Positions 1-10,001 of a stretch of DNA of 64,000 nucleotides are shown here, piece after piece; position 1 is the first letter of the stretch; each line of letters begins with the position of its first letter. The translations under genes and the position numbers were made by a program. Below the pieces are notes generated by a model. The model did no database searches. It saw nothing but the letters and a program-made list of their open reading frames with translations, and had not been told where the DNA came from. The stretch covers positions 1,750,695 through 1,814,694 of the forward strand of contig CM030934.1 in the NCBI GenBank assembly GCA_018136815.1, in the 5' to 3' direction. Source of the stretch: Isochrysis galbana (taxonomy: Eukaryota > Haptophyta > Isochrysidales > Isochrysidaceae).

Positions 1-464
1 ACATCCGGCCTGTATCTCATACCGTGGCCGGCACGGGTGAATACTTGAGCACCCCCATACGAGGCGACTCCAGTATCAGCTGCTGCACGCTGATGCTGTG
101 TGGCTCCATCCGCTGTGGCCGAGACGAACCAGTATCCGCGGCGGTTGAGATTGAAGGCGTTGTCACACTCTTCAGCACGCTCTTCGAGCAGGTCTATCGA
201 GCGCTCCATGAAGGCTGCCATCGAAGGCGACCCCGGGAAAAATGTGCGATAGCACTCTGTGGAGACCGCTGAGGTGAGCGAGAGTGGGGGCCGCTCGTCG
301 AGCACGAGGACCGAGGCGCCGTGTGTCCTCGAGAGGTAGTGAGCGCACGCTATACCTGAGGCGCCAGCGCCGCAAACGACGACGTCGAACGAGCTGCCAT
401 GCAGAGTTGTGCCAGTCGAGAGCCAGCGGTGCGCTCGTGCGCGCAGCGAGCCGCCCCAGAGCAT
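1..464 (-). CDS. FAD-dependent oxidoreductase (DAO-like), 3' part outside window
   Basis: The frame is open from an ATG at 464 down to base 1, so about 154 N-terminal residues are present and the rest lies outside. Residues 1-25 are rich in Arg, Ser and Thr and end near RWLSTG, typical of a mitochondrial presequence (inference). They are followed by FDVVVCGAGASGIACAHYL, a textbook GxGxxG dinucleotide-binding beta-alpha-beta, and then VLVLDERPPLSLTS, where the acidic residue ends strand 2 as in FAD-binding Rossmann folds. The segment STECYRTFFPG resembles the start of the substrate domain in D-amino-acid oxidase/glycine oxidase-like enzymes. The substrate cannot be told from this part. No intron is needed within the window. 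The FAD fold is clear; the DAO family assignment is likely but not certain. Confidence 0.78.
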   Translation of the reverse strand, partial: MLWGGSLRARAHRWLSTGTTLHGSSFDVVVCGAGASGIACAHYLSRTHGASVLVLDERPPLSLTSAVSTECYRTFFPGSPSMAAFMERSIDLLEERAEECDNAFNLNRRGYWFVSATADGATQHQRAAADTGVASYGGAQVFTRAGHGMRYRPD

Positions 465-1548
465 GTGGCCACAAGGGCCCGACGCGCGGGAGAGCCGCCC
501 GCCCCCTCTCACCCCCATCCTCTCGCTCGCTCCGTATTGGAAAAAGCTCTATTCACACGCAGGAAGGGATAGCGTTGGTGTTCGGGTGGGTTGAATGCCT
601 TGTAGAGATATGTTAGGGGATATGTTTATTCACTACATGGCCTACGCACAGCACGTGAAGGGAAAGTGAACGGCTCTATCTGCTGCTCGCCGCCCTTGCT
701 TCACACCCTAAACGTGTGTGCCCTCTTCTCGGGGTATCTGGAGCCTGAGCGCATCTGGGGCCAACCTATGGTGTGGCTACTTGCTGCTTGGAGGAGGTTG
801 GTGCTAAGATAAAGTACGCCGTGCTCCACTCCGAGAAAATAAGGAGGCGAAAGGGGTTGGTGGTGGGTGAGCTTAAGCGTTGAGTGTGAGAGCTACCGCC
901 ACACCTATCGCCGGCTTGGTCCCCTCCTCATTGTCTCAGCTGCGCTCGCTCGATCTGACGCTACGCAACTAGCTAGTTCAACTAGGGGTAGGCATCTTTA
1001 TCCATTATTGATTATTGAAAATGCCCCATTTATCCATGAGAAATATCCAAGAAATATCCAAGAAATATCCAAGAAATATCCATCCGTCCCCCGCCCCCAA
1101 ATATCCAAGCAAATATCCAATGTCCGCGTCACGCGCCGCTGCCGCTGCCGTTACCGTTACGCTTATTGCGGTTATACCGCAACATCACCGACGCTTCCAC
1201 TTGATCAGCTAAGGTACTACCCCTCGTTGCCAAAACCAAAAGTTTGACGTTCTATTCTTGGGAAGTGCCGGCAGGACTCCCGCTTTCATCGGGCTGATCC
1301 TGATCCGACACATCCGGCCTAGCCACTATGCGGGCTGCCACAGGGCTCCCACAGGTGAGACAGAACCGCAGGCACACTGCCCTGCCAGCGTTGCTCCGTC
1401 GCGCACGCGTCGTTCTCACGACACGACCGTCGCAGCAGGTGGAGCGGGCCCAAAACGGCTGTATAGAAGTCTGACAATAGCGCGAGGCGAGAGGAGTAGG
1501 GGCTCTGGTGGACCGGGAGGGAGAGGTGACGAATTGTGATGGCCCATG
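465..1548. other. Intergenic, no gene seen; short AAATATCC tandem array
   Basis: No convincing coding region was found. At about 1040-1115 the word AAATATCC(AAG) recurs about six times in near-tandem, then the sequence returns to GC-rich unique DNA. The block 1258-1440 contains fragments of the dispersed repeats, including the word ACATCCGGCCT that also opens the window. Confidence 0.5.
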
Positions 1549-1872
1549 GAATAAAAAATAATTACAACTGGGAATATCGGCGGCTGCACTGAGCCGCTGG
1601 CCGATGCCGCACGCCGACGCAGGTGAAGACGCAGGTGAAGATGTCCCAGCAGGCCCTGCAGAGACCCCGGCAGAGCCCGGGGGCGGGCGGGCGGGTCATC
1701 TGAGCGCCCCGGCTTGCATTAATGGTCATGTCTCGGGCCTAGGCTCCTTCAGACGGCGAAGGGGTAGCGTTGCGCACTCCCGGGGTTGCTGGAGTGCTGC
1801 AGCGGCAAACGGCAAACTGCGAGGATGCTGCTGAGGCCGTAGAGGTCGCCAGTCGAGCGCCCGAAGTCAGTG
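1549..1872 (+). repeat. Dispersed repeat A, copy 1 (truncated)
   Basis: This block is nearly identical to 50082-50398: same orientation, a few substitutions and one 7-bp indel. It carries the start of an ORF at 1604 (MPHADAGEDAGED...) that is longer in the second copy. At about 1872 it stops abruptly and repeat B begins, so copy 1 is truncated by, or fused to, another element. Confidence 0.85.
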
Positions 1873-2428
1873 CCTCCTTTGTCCCCTCCCTTGTCGCCTG
1901 CTTGCCCCTCACCTGGCTCACCTCCTTGCGTGCTCCTCGCGTTTTTAGGCGAAGTCGAGCGTTCAGGTATCGCCGGTGCAAGGAACCGCCCCCTTGTGTG
2001 ACCCCGATTCCCCCTCAGGTGTTGGCCGTTAGATTATATCGTGGCGCTATTTTACTTCGGTCTTCATCAACTCACTTAATTAAGGGTTTTCGAAAGATTC
2101 CTTCCTTATTCTTGTGCGTAACTGTCGCCCCCGTCGGATCGTCCGTCGCCCCGTCGCTCTCTTGTCGGCATTCTCTTCCTTGTTCGGTCTGTCAGCAGGT
2201 TCCTGTGCGTTCCGTGATAAGGATACGTAAGTGTGGAGAGTGTTGACGTGAGTGTGGTGTCATCTCGTCGGTCCATCGGACTCTATCCGTCTTTTCGTCT
2301 GTCGTTCTTCGTTCGTCGCTCTCGTTCTCGTTCTCGTTCCCGTTCTCATCCCTCGTTCTCAACACTACCTCAATACCAAACCTCTCCACTCCCTCAGCCT
2401 CAGCCTATCACTCCCGATCCGCCCAGCC
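1873..2428 (+). repeat. Dispersed repeat B, copy 1 (element leader)
   Basis: This matches 53985-54600 (same strand) and the reverse complement of about 31990-32225. Shared landmarks are GTCGCCTGCTTGCCCCTC, a TTCAGGTAT(C/T)GCCGGTGCAA block, CCCCCTTGTGTGACC, and a CTCGTTCTCGTTCTCGTTCC run just before the ORF. The block looks like the 5' leader of a multicopy element. In this copy it leads into the ORF at 2429. Confidence 0.8.
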
Positions 2429-2686
2429 ATGTCCGCTCCGTCGTCGCGCTCGCCCTCGCCCAAGCCCGTCCTCCCGCCTTTCTCTGCTGAGGAGGTGGTC
2501 CAGCCCGTCATTCCATCACTCCAGGCGGGAATGGGACGGAAACCCAAGAAGAGAATAGACATCAGCGACCTGAGACCCGTGTACACATTAAACGACAAAA
2601 ACGGGCTGAAACCCAGCGAGGAGCTAGCAGCTGAGCTGGCCACCAAGCTGGGAATAGCACACGCTGTCAAGGGGGCCAGGGAATAA
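2429..2686 (+). CDS. Short ORF of repeat-B element, hypothetical (85 aa)
   Basis: I do not recognise this protein. It begins with ATG directly after the repeat-B leader. The N-terminus MSAPSSRSPSPKPVLPPFSA resembles the starts of the ORFs at 53721 (minus) and 60770 (plus), which read MSLSPPSSPSLKPACPPSSA. All three copies share a Ser/Pro-rich start and then diverge. The C-terminal half here is Lys/Arg-rich (GRKPKKRIDISDLRPVY) and not low-complexity. It is probably the first ORF, or a remnant, of a retroelement rather than a host gene. Confidence 0.35.
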   Translation: MSAPSSRSPSPKPVLPPFSAEEVVQPVIPSLQAGMGRKPKKRIDISDLRPVYTLNDKNGLKPSEELAAELATKLGIAHAVKGARE

Positions 2687-3025
2687 CGTAACAGTGGCGA
2701 TAGAGCAACGCACAAGTCACACGGACACACGGACAGACAGAAAGAGAGACGTACGCGAAACCGATACAGACCATAAGCCCAACACGCGCCCAAATGGGCA
2801 CGAGGCATAACAATTCGAAACAAAAGGCCTGCTCAAACCCACACTCCGAACCAGGCCTTAGGTAGTGCACCGAGGCCGGACCCCGGAAACCAACGAAAAA
2901 GGAATGACGGGGGGCAGGGGAAGAGGTGGAGGGAGGGAATATAAGGGCGGTGTTAGTTAGAGACGGGAAGACCCGAGACTAGTAGCTAGTAGGTGTGTAG
3001 CCCAGAATCTTCAGATGTTTTTTTT
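2687..3025 (-). repeat. Dispersed repeat E, inverted copy
   Basis: Read on the minus strand, this starts at AACATCTGAAGATTCTGGGC and continues through ACACCGCCCTTAT and a C-rich stretch to GAGCAGGCC. The same order of words occurs on the plus strand at 25977-26185 and, shorter, at 37297-37440. It abuts the repeat-B ORF in the opposite orientation. Confidence 0.75.
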
Positions 3026-5580
3026 TCAGACGTTTTTAAAACAAGAAACTAAAATTTCTCGTGAGTGGCTCGCCTCCCTCCCGCACTTCGCACCGTGTGG
3101 GGGTGGGGTTGTCGGGGTAGCGTTGGTGGCTTGCGATAGCAAGTGGCGATACGATACACATCAGTTTAGCAAACAAGTGACAGGTTAAAGAAACGGACAA
3201 CGTGCGGCAGGACTGCTATCCCAATAGTGGTACAATGGACGCAATGAAGATGGCGAAGGAACAAGCGAAGTTGCAGCCCACGCGCCTTGGTGCTCTTGAG
3301 ATCCGTTGGCCTCTTTGTTGGTGTGATTCCATGTCGATGCTGCAGCATGAAGGACCTGTGCATCTGAGGACCAACAGGTGATATGATGGCGAGAGTCAAG
3401 TGGCGCTGTAAAATACAGAGTGGGTGACGAGACGGCAGGGAGGGAAACCAAGATCTAGAAAGGCCAAGCATCAAGGTGGGGAATGCAGCTATCCGCGTCA
3501 GAGGTAGGTGCGGGCATCAGTTCAAATGACCAGAAGGTTGCTATCCACATCGGCGTGATGCCGAATGCGGAAGAACGAAAGTTGTGGTCGCATCACGCAC
3601 GCCGCACCGTGGCAGCCCAAACTCACTGGGACCTGGCTACCCAACACCAAGAGCCATGGGGATCATCACATGTGCCCAAATCAGCCTCCCAAATTTCCCA
3701 ACAAGATGGTCCTTCCACACCGGGCGATGAGGGCAGGTAGATGGTGGATTGATGTGTGATGCGCCTCAGGATTCGTGAGATTCAAGTTTGTCTTGCATGG
3801 TGTCTTCAGACAATGTAGGTAAGATTGAAGTCTTCACTGGCGCTAGATTGACTACAGTTTAGGCATGGCGGTGGGGGTTGATGGGCCGAACCTGTAGCCG
3901 ACGGTCCTCATCCAGAAATCTGCATTAGGCTTACGAGACGGAAGCATCAACAACAGCCGTCAGTGAGTTTCGACAGCGCCAGAAGTTCATGTGAATGGCA
4001 CGTCGTCCTGCAAAAAGGTGCCCATCAGAAATGCAAGAAATTGCATAGCACCATCCAATGAAGTTGTGCTATCGTAGTCGAGGCTGGCCTGCGCAGGGGT
4101 AGAGGGCCAGGCATTGGTAGGAAGAGCAGCAAGCGCTGCTTAAAATGTGATGGCAAACGACGATGGAGCTTCAGCCTCAGTGATCTTGGTGGCCATAAGA
4201 TGTCGTCATCCCAGCGGTGACGGAGTAGCAAATATATGGCTTACATCAGCGGCTTCACTCTATCTCGTGCAACTCACGAGAGGTGTATTACAATTCACTC
4301 TTCTGGAGAAATGAGGCGCACGTGCGTTGCGCAATGATGGACAGAGCAAGGGCAAGGTGATGGGAATGAATCATAATGGATGTCATTCTCACCTTGCGAA
4401 CCATGGCAACAGGTTCCACATATTTGCCTCACGTTGATGGTGATGAACGTGCCTATATCCACATCTTTGCTTCACGTTGATGGTGATGAACGTGCCTACA
4501 TCTGTGCTCGTGACCGTGATCAAAAAAGTTTCATTAAGCAATAAATTAGATCACTTGAAATCATCATCGCGGCCATCGAGCACCGTTACGTTATGCCTCT
4601 CGATCGACTGCTCCATGGGCATGGGTAGGGCAAGGTCATGGCAGGGCGAGGGTCATACTGGTGTGGTTGGCACCACGCGCAGATTGTGCGAGTTGCTCAA
4701 GACGGCGAGGCGTGCAGAGACGCTTTCGCCGCCAGACATATGCGCCTCGCCCTTCTTATACACCCATTTTGACGCCCTGTCCTAGACTACATGCCCAAGG
4801 GCAGCCCAGTGGGTAACACGGTGGGTGGTGCAAGCGCCCGCCACTCTCAACAAATCTGCCCTCGGTAGAAAGTACACGTTGCAGGCTTCTCATCTAGAGA
4901 GATCAGTCCGCCCGTCTGCTGTGACTCGTCATCGGGAGGCTCCCCCATGCTCGCGAGCAGGGGGTGGAAACCGAGCAGGGGAGGGAGGGAGGGAAGGGGG
5001 GGGGGGGGGGGGGGGGGGCAAGCGGCGCGGCGCGTGCCTCGGGCGGCGATGGAAGGGACAGAGGGCGAGAGGGCGACGCGTGGGCGCGCCCACTGTCTGC
5101 AGGTAGAAGTTAGAACGGGGCTAGCTATGTACCCAGAGGGCTGAGACGGGCATACATACGGGCATAAGGCATGCCAGTGGCAGCCAGTGGAGGGTGGAGG
5201 GCTGTCCCTAATGGCTAATGGCCAGCTGGAGTGCAGTGACGTTTTGTTATATTTATATCTGCAGCAAATACACAAGCCACTGATATCAGCTGATAATCTG
5301 CTCGCTCAGGGCCTTGGAGGTGATAACAGCTGATAAGGTCCATCAGCTTATATCAGCTATGATATCAGTGTCAGCCTCGAAGTTGGTGTCAGCTGATGAA
5401 CTGATGCACCATCACTGGGGGAGACCAATCGCGCGTGATGGCGCTGCTTGATGAGCACCCCGTGGAGACGCTCGCATGAGATGTACGCCCCCCTTGCCGC
5501 GGTGGACTCGCTCGGCAGGTGAGCTCGGCCCGGTGTCCTAGGACCGAGCTTTTTTGTATTTGATGTTGCTGGGCCTTGTG
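3026..5580. other. Intergenic, no recognisable gene; local repeats
   Basis: Short ORFs exist on both strands, but none shows a recognisable domain or consistent coding character. Notable parts are a 43-bp imperfect direct repeat at about 4415-4500 (TTCACGTTGATGGTGATGAA twice), a poly-G run at about 4998-5018, and a cluster of GATATCAGCTGATA-type self-complementary words at 5280-5395. The cluster resembles the ends of the element at 10002-11056. Confidence 0.5.
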
Positions 5581-5582
5581 GG

Positions 5583-5665
5583 TTCAATCTTTACGGGAGC
5601 TGAACCCGAATCGATAAGCGGCCTTTTGTTTTCAATCTTTACTTGGGAAGCTGAACCCGAATCGA
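5583..5665. repeat. Direct repeat pair (TTCAATCTTTAC...AACCCGAATCGA)
   Basis: Two near-identical units of about 32-35 bp (5583-5614 and 5631-5665) each run from TTCAATCTTTAC to CTGAACCCGAATCGA. They lie just beyond the 3' end of the AT-rich orphan gene at 5740-6174. Their role is unknown. Confidence 0.7.
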
Positions 5666-5739
5666 CACCTTTTAGCAATTCTTAGAGGTGGGGAGTCAAT
5701 TCCGAATCGACATAAGCTTTGATTGTACGAAGAAGATCA

Positions 5740-6174
5740 TCACGACTCATATTGATGATTGTTTTCGCAGTGAATTTCTTGCTCAAGAGAGTGTGTATCG
5801 TGTATCATATAAACCAGTGTGAATGATTTATCAGCCTCGCAAATGGCATGTAAGGTGTCTTTAATGTTCGTATTGTGCTTGAAATCGAATGAACTGAATA
5901 AGGACTTACATTCGAAAGTGTACGTCCACAAATTTGGGTTCGACTCAAGCAGCCTCCTCAGGGAGTTGTTGCTCCCCCCCGGGTTGACCCCAACCGGCGG
6001 CGGCGGACTGATGCTGTCCAATGCTTCCGCCATAACCTGCATGGCAGATTTAGAAGTGGCATATGGCGGAAAGAGAGGTGTGATGAATTTTTTAAAGTTC
6101 TCGTCCATCTTACTTATGATCCATTGCAATCGCTTGCGTACTACATCATCAGCCGCCATTCCATTTATAGACAT
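5740..6174 (-). CDS. AT-rich orphan protein (144 aa)
   Basis: I do not recognise this gene. It is an uninterrupted ORF from ATG at 6174, rich in Lys, Asn, Ile and Phe (for example KMDENFKKFITPLFPPYATS), with a PPPPVGVNPGG turn in the middle. Its codon use is markedly AT-richer than the other genes in the window. A TATTTAAG box sits about 35 nt upstream on the same strand (around 6206-6213). A perfect 30-bp motif shared with 54565-55045 lies a further 45 nt upstream (6256-6285). No signal peptide or membrane span is visible. Base composition and the shared flanking motif suggest acquired DNA, such as a viral or mobile-element gene (inference). It could also be a non-coding open stretch. Confidence 0.5.
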   Translation of the reverse strand: MSINGMAADDVVRKRLQWIISKMDENFKKFITPLFPPYATSKSAMQVMAEALDSISPPPPVGVNPGGSNNSLRRLLESNPNLWTYTFECKSLFSSFDFKHNTNIKDTLHAICEADKSFTLVYMIHDTHSLEQEIHCENNHQYES

Positions 6175-6205
6175 GGTTGAGCACTGTGAGGTGGGTGCCT
6201 TTGCT

Positions 6206-6213
6206 TAAATACT
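6206..6213 (-). promoter_or_regulatory. TATA-like box of AT-rich orphan gene
   Basis: The minus strand reads TAGTATTTAAGCAAAGG about 35 nt before the ATG at 6174. The host genes here do not show such an obvious TATA box, so this may reflect a foreign promoter. The call rests on spacing and sequence only. Confidence 0.35.
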
Positions 6214-6255
6214 AGACGATTTTTTGTGTGTGCCGGCGCATCGCGTATTTGGAAA

Positions 6256-6285
6256 CGAGGGGTACCAAATGAAGGCAAACGACCT
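6256..6285 (-). repeat. 30-bp motif, copy 1
   Basis: On the minus strand this begins AGGTCGTTTGCC and ends GGTACCCCTCG. It is base-for-base identical to 54565-54594 and 55016-55045 on the plus strand. Here it lies upstream of the AT-rich orphan gene and is oriented towards it. Confidence 0.85.
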
Positions 6286-6936
6286 TGGCGCCGGGACCCG
6301 GGACCCCGGAGGGAAAGAAAAACCTAGTAGCAATAGAGTTTTTTTTTTATAATTTTCAATCAATGCGCTTTTAGATGGCAGAGGGGCTGGGCGAAACGTG
6401 TGCATAAAAACCTTGAAGATTCCGGCGCTTCTGTCTACACTGCTAGACACGACTGGACTCTACGGTACCACTGCTCGCCAACGTCCTTCTTGCCGCCTGT
6501 ATTCCATCCCCATTCTATCCGCGCAATTTCGGGCGGTGTCAGTCGAGACACGTTGACGTAATGCTTGAGAATGCTAATGCTCGCTAGGGGGCAAGACTAT
6601 CACGTTCCATTCACCTTGCATGCGGACTATGAGCATAATGCATGGACTCATATGTTTTCACTGGCCTCCTCTGCATCGCTCGTCGAGTCTTGATCAGCAT
6701 CCGTCAAGAGTGCGCGCAATGTCAAGCTCTGCGGTTGCAAGGGTGGGCGGGCCCCAGATGAAAAGCATGAGAAAGGATGGACGAATGGGCCACCAACAGT
6801 GTTGCGAGCCGCCATGCTCACGCTGTGAGATGCCCAGTTGCCACTAGGCGCTTCTATGAGCGCCGCATTCACAAGTTCTCGCATGAGACGGTGAAGTTCG
6901 AAAGTGCTAATCGTAACAATATGGGCGAGGCCGCGC
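6286..6936. other. Intergenic, nothing recognised
   Basis: This spacer separates the AT-rich orphan gene from the 3' end of the Tudor-AlkB gene. A short minus-strand ORF at 6648-6884 has no recognisable domain and is probably 3' untranslated sequence of the AlkB gene. Confidence 0.45.
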
Positions 6937-9113
6937 TTATCCTAGGTAGCAACTTACCTGTCTCCCAAGCTTCGCCGGCCCGTTCAATCTCACGCCGTGC
7001 GTCCAGCAACAATTACAGGTCGCGCGACCCGTGAGGCGCATGGCACAAGCGCGCGTGGCCCCTTGCGCCGCGCCCATAAGTACATAGGCCGAGCCTGGAG
7101 GCAGTTCGACCGCGACGCTGTCCCGTTGCTTCTTCGGTCCGCGCTCCATCCTCAACGTCGAAGGTTCGCCCCGAAGCTCACCTTCCGTGGGAAGCTCAGA
7201 CCAGCAGATCGTTGCGATCCCATCCTGCCATTGATCTCGCCGATCCCAGTGGTTTGTTATGCTCCCGTAGGCACTTAGCCGGGTCAGTTGCATAGCATTG
7301 GGTGATGTCTGACCTTGACCCCAGAGCCCTACAGCTTCACCAAAGACATGTTGAAGACGAGCCTCCAACATCGCCATTATCCGTGCCCGTGGTGCGTCGA
7401 GTTGCCACATCGGAGCACCTTCCCCGACGTTGCCAGAGCCCACCTCAACGGAGGTAAAGTCAAGCCTTTCGACGATCGATGCTAGCTCAGTGTTGCGGAA
7501 GGCGGCTGTGTACGTGTAGCGCGCCCACGCGCGATGAGCTCCAAGCAATGTCCGCAGTGCCTCCACCTCATTGGCGTCGAGGAAGTCCGTGCATACATGC
7601 AACCCCATGATACCTCGTACATTGGTCTGCAACTTCCACCTTCCGCGCGGTGCATCGCCGCCCCAGACGCGCTCGACTTCCGCCAGCGCATCCTTGAGTA
7701 GACCAACATCAGCAGGATTTTCACCCACTACACCACCGCCTGCTCCAGCGCCAGCATCGCCGCTCACACGTGGACGCTTCGGTTGGGGCCGCCCGGGTAC
7801 GCCGTCCTCCGAGCGCATATGCTGCTTTTTTGGCTTGGACGTTGCGCTGCCACTACCCGACTTGGTCTTCAGTTCAAGGGGAGCGTTGATGGCGGAAACA
7901 AAGCATCGGATAGCGTCTCGGGGCGCCTCAAAAATTTCGCCACCGTCAGCCCACTTCAAGCTTAGCTCACCGGGAGTACGGCCTGGACCAACAACCTATC
8001 CATCATAGTAACAACGCGAGAAGAGGGTGGTGGTGAGGGTGGTGAGGCACTCGGGAGAGGAGGGCACAGCCTTTGGGACATGGTCGTTGACTCAGATGGG
8101 TTGTATTCCATGAGAAAGGATTCAAGATAAGCCACACCAGGACTGGGCCCGATGCCTGGAGAGCAAGCAATGGCCGGCCCCACACCGTGCGTGCTGTGTG
8201 CCCAAAGCCCACCGCAGCTACACAGGGACCCCTGTATACATCCTCGCATCAATCAGCCCGAGGTGTCTCTCCTCGCACGAGTGCAACTCACCTCGGCAGC
8301 GAACCAAACATCGTCCTCCGAATCATCGTCCTCAATGGTGACCGAGCCCTGCCACAACGCAAGTACAGATGAGCCCGGTGGGAGCTCTGAGACCGATGGC
8401 ACACGTGAGATAAGCACAGTAGCCGATGCACTGACCCACGATGGCTGATCGCCATCATCCCATGCAACCAAGAAGGAGCTAGTCGATGCACGGTTCTCAT
8501 CCTCTACTTTGGCATCCTCCACGGTCCCATGATAGTAGTACCCGTCGTGGAAAAGAGCAACTACGTCCTGCCCAGAGCGCACCACCACCTTTTTAGGTGT
8601 TGATGCTGGAGCAACCGAGTCGCTCCGCGTTGCAGACGAGGGCGGAGCCGTAGAAAGCTTCCCTGCGCCCACAGGCTGCGCACTCACTGCAGCAGATGGA
8701 GCATCCGACACGGCCAAGGCCAGGGATGGCTTGGCACGCTTTTTGAGTGGCACTCTACTCAAGGCACCGCTTTTACCCTCTTCGTGACTTGCTGGAGACT
8801 TCTTCTCCAGGATCGACGACGTCCACTCAGAAGGTGTGCGTGCCACCACAAGCGGGCCTCCGCCGGTGTCAATCGTGAGCTGATTTAGCTTGGTGCATGC
8901 GTAGCAGCGAATAGGGAAGGAGCGCTCGGTGTCGTGCAGGGGGACAGCAACTTCGTTGGCCGCCTTGCATGCCGCACACTCAGCGACTAGGTAGGCTTGC
9001 TCGGGCTCGCGAGGCGGCATGGTGCTCGCGGCGCCCGTGTGCGAGCCAAGCGATGGCCGCCCATCTCCGGAGGCCTTGGCGGCAGCGGCAGCCGCTTTGA
9101 CCTTGTGTTTCAT
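6937..9113 (-). CDS. Zinc-ribbon/tandem-Tudor/AlkB-like dioxygenase fusion
   Basis: Two exons, 9113-8292 and 7995-6937, give 626 aa. The donor GAG|GTGAGT and the acceptor ...GATAG| keep phase 0, and the join runs straight through a Tudor-like domain (DVWFAAE|VVGPGRTPGELSLKWADGG). Residues 46-73 hold a CxxC...CYxC zinc ribbon. Residues about 170-310 hold two Tudor/Agenet-like beta barrels (VVALFHDGYYYHGTVEDAKV; VLALWQGSV...LKWADGGEIFE). A basic, disordered linker follows. The C-terminal ~240 residues look like an Fe(II)/2-oxoglutarate AlkB fold, with NHWD (HxD), a distal His in WTHGV, and an Arg in GRQVSCYLG corresponding to the family RxS segment. AlkB enzymes remove alkyl groups from nucleic acid; the Tudor pair suggests chromatin or methyl-mark recruitment (inference). 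A GTAAGT at the 3' end could be an alternative donor, but the unspliced stop keeps the expected last strand. Confidence 0.78.
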
Positions 9114-9521
9114 GGAGCGGCGGCGTACGTACAGCCTGCCTCACCCCACCCCTGCCGGCGGTGCGGAGGGGAGCAGAGGACGAGGAGGAAGAGGGAGGGC
9201 AGGCGGGAAGGAGCGCGCTGCTGGTGCCTCTCTCTCCCTCCCTATCTCTCTCTCCCTCCTCTCTCTCGCTCTCGCTCTCTCTCTCTCTCTCCCCTCCCCC
9301 CTCTCCCTCTCCCCTCTCCCCTCTCCCCTCTCCCTCTCCGTCTCGCCCACGACGAGAAGGAGGGAAGGGGGAGCGGCGGGAGGGGTGGGGGGATGAGAGG
9401 GGAACGGGGGAGGAGAGGAGAGTACGCGAACTCTCGCGCCCCACGTGAGAAGAAGGGAGAGGGAAGAGAGGGAAGAGGAGGAGAAGGGCGGAGAGAAGGG
9501 GGGAGGAAAGCGCCGCGAGAA

Positions 9522-9556
<35 letters not shown>

Positions 9557-9610
9557 GGTTGAGGTCTCCCCCCCCGCGTCCCTCTCAGCAACCCCCCCCC
9601 CCCCCACCCC
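9114..9610. repeat. CT/GGGA microsatellites and long poly-G, upstream of the AlkB gene
   Basis: From 9228 to about 9345 the plus strand is nearly pure CT/CCCT (GA on the gene strand). It is followed by GA/GGGA-rich sequence to 9520 and a G run of almost 30 bases at about 9526-9553. The tract begins about 115 bp upstream of the ATG at 9113, so it lies in the promoter or 5' untranslated region. All long ORFs drawn here are low-complexity artefacts. Confidence 0.8.
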
Positions 9611-9863
9611 CCACCCCCACCCTTCTTCCTCCTCCTGCGTATTATGTCCATTTATGGGGAGGTTTACGTAGAAGACGTAAAGACTGGGTGGTGTGGGATC
9701 TGCCTGGTGATCTGTCGAGATCTGCCCATCTCGCTCCACGTGACTTTTTCATCCGTGAATGACCTGTGAAAAGACGAATTCACACCGCGAGAGACACGTT
9801 TGTTGTTAGGGCGGTCAAACAGGTTTTTTATTATCGGGGGTTTTTGCAGGGGTTTCACTCCGA

Positions 9864-9921
9864 TTTCACCGAGGTTTCACTCCGCGTTTGACTTCAAACG
9901 CGGAGTGAAACCTCGGTGAAA
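9864..9921. repeat. Perfect 28-bp-arm inverted repeat (2-nt loop)
   Basis: Arms 9864-9891 and 9894-9921 are exactly complementary, beginning TTTCACCGAGGTTTCACTCC and separated by CT. A second, shorter copy of the right arm follows at about 9934-9962 (CTCGGAGTGAAACCTCGG). The sequence can form a long hairpin or cruciform. Confidence 0.85.
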
Positions 9922-10001
9922 CCATGTTTGTTTAGTCAAACTCGGAGTGAAACCTCGGTGAAACCATGTTTGTTTAACTCCGCCCAGTGGGCGCGTGGAA
10001 C

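Noticed and set aside
6886-6956. A third AlkB exon behind a GTAAGT donor
   Set aside because: The nearest acceptors give an intron of only 51 nt or less, and the unspliced end already supplies the last AlkB strand (RQVSCYLG).
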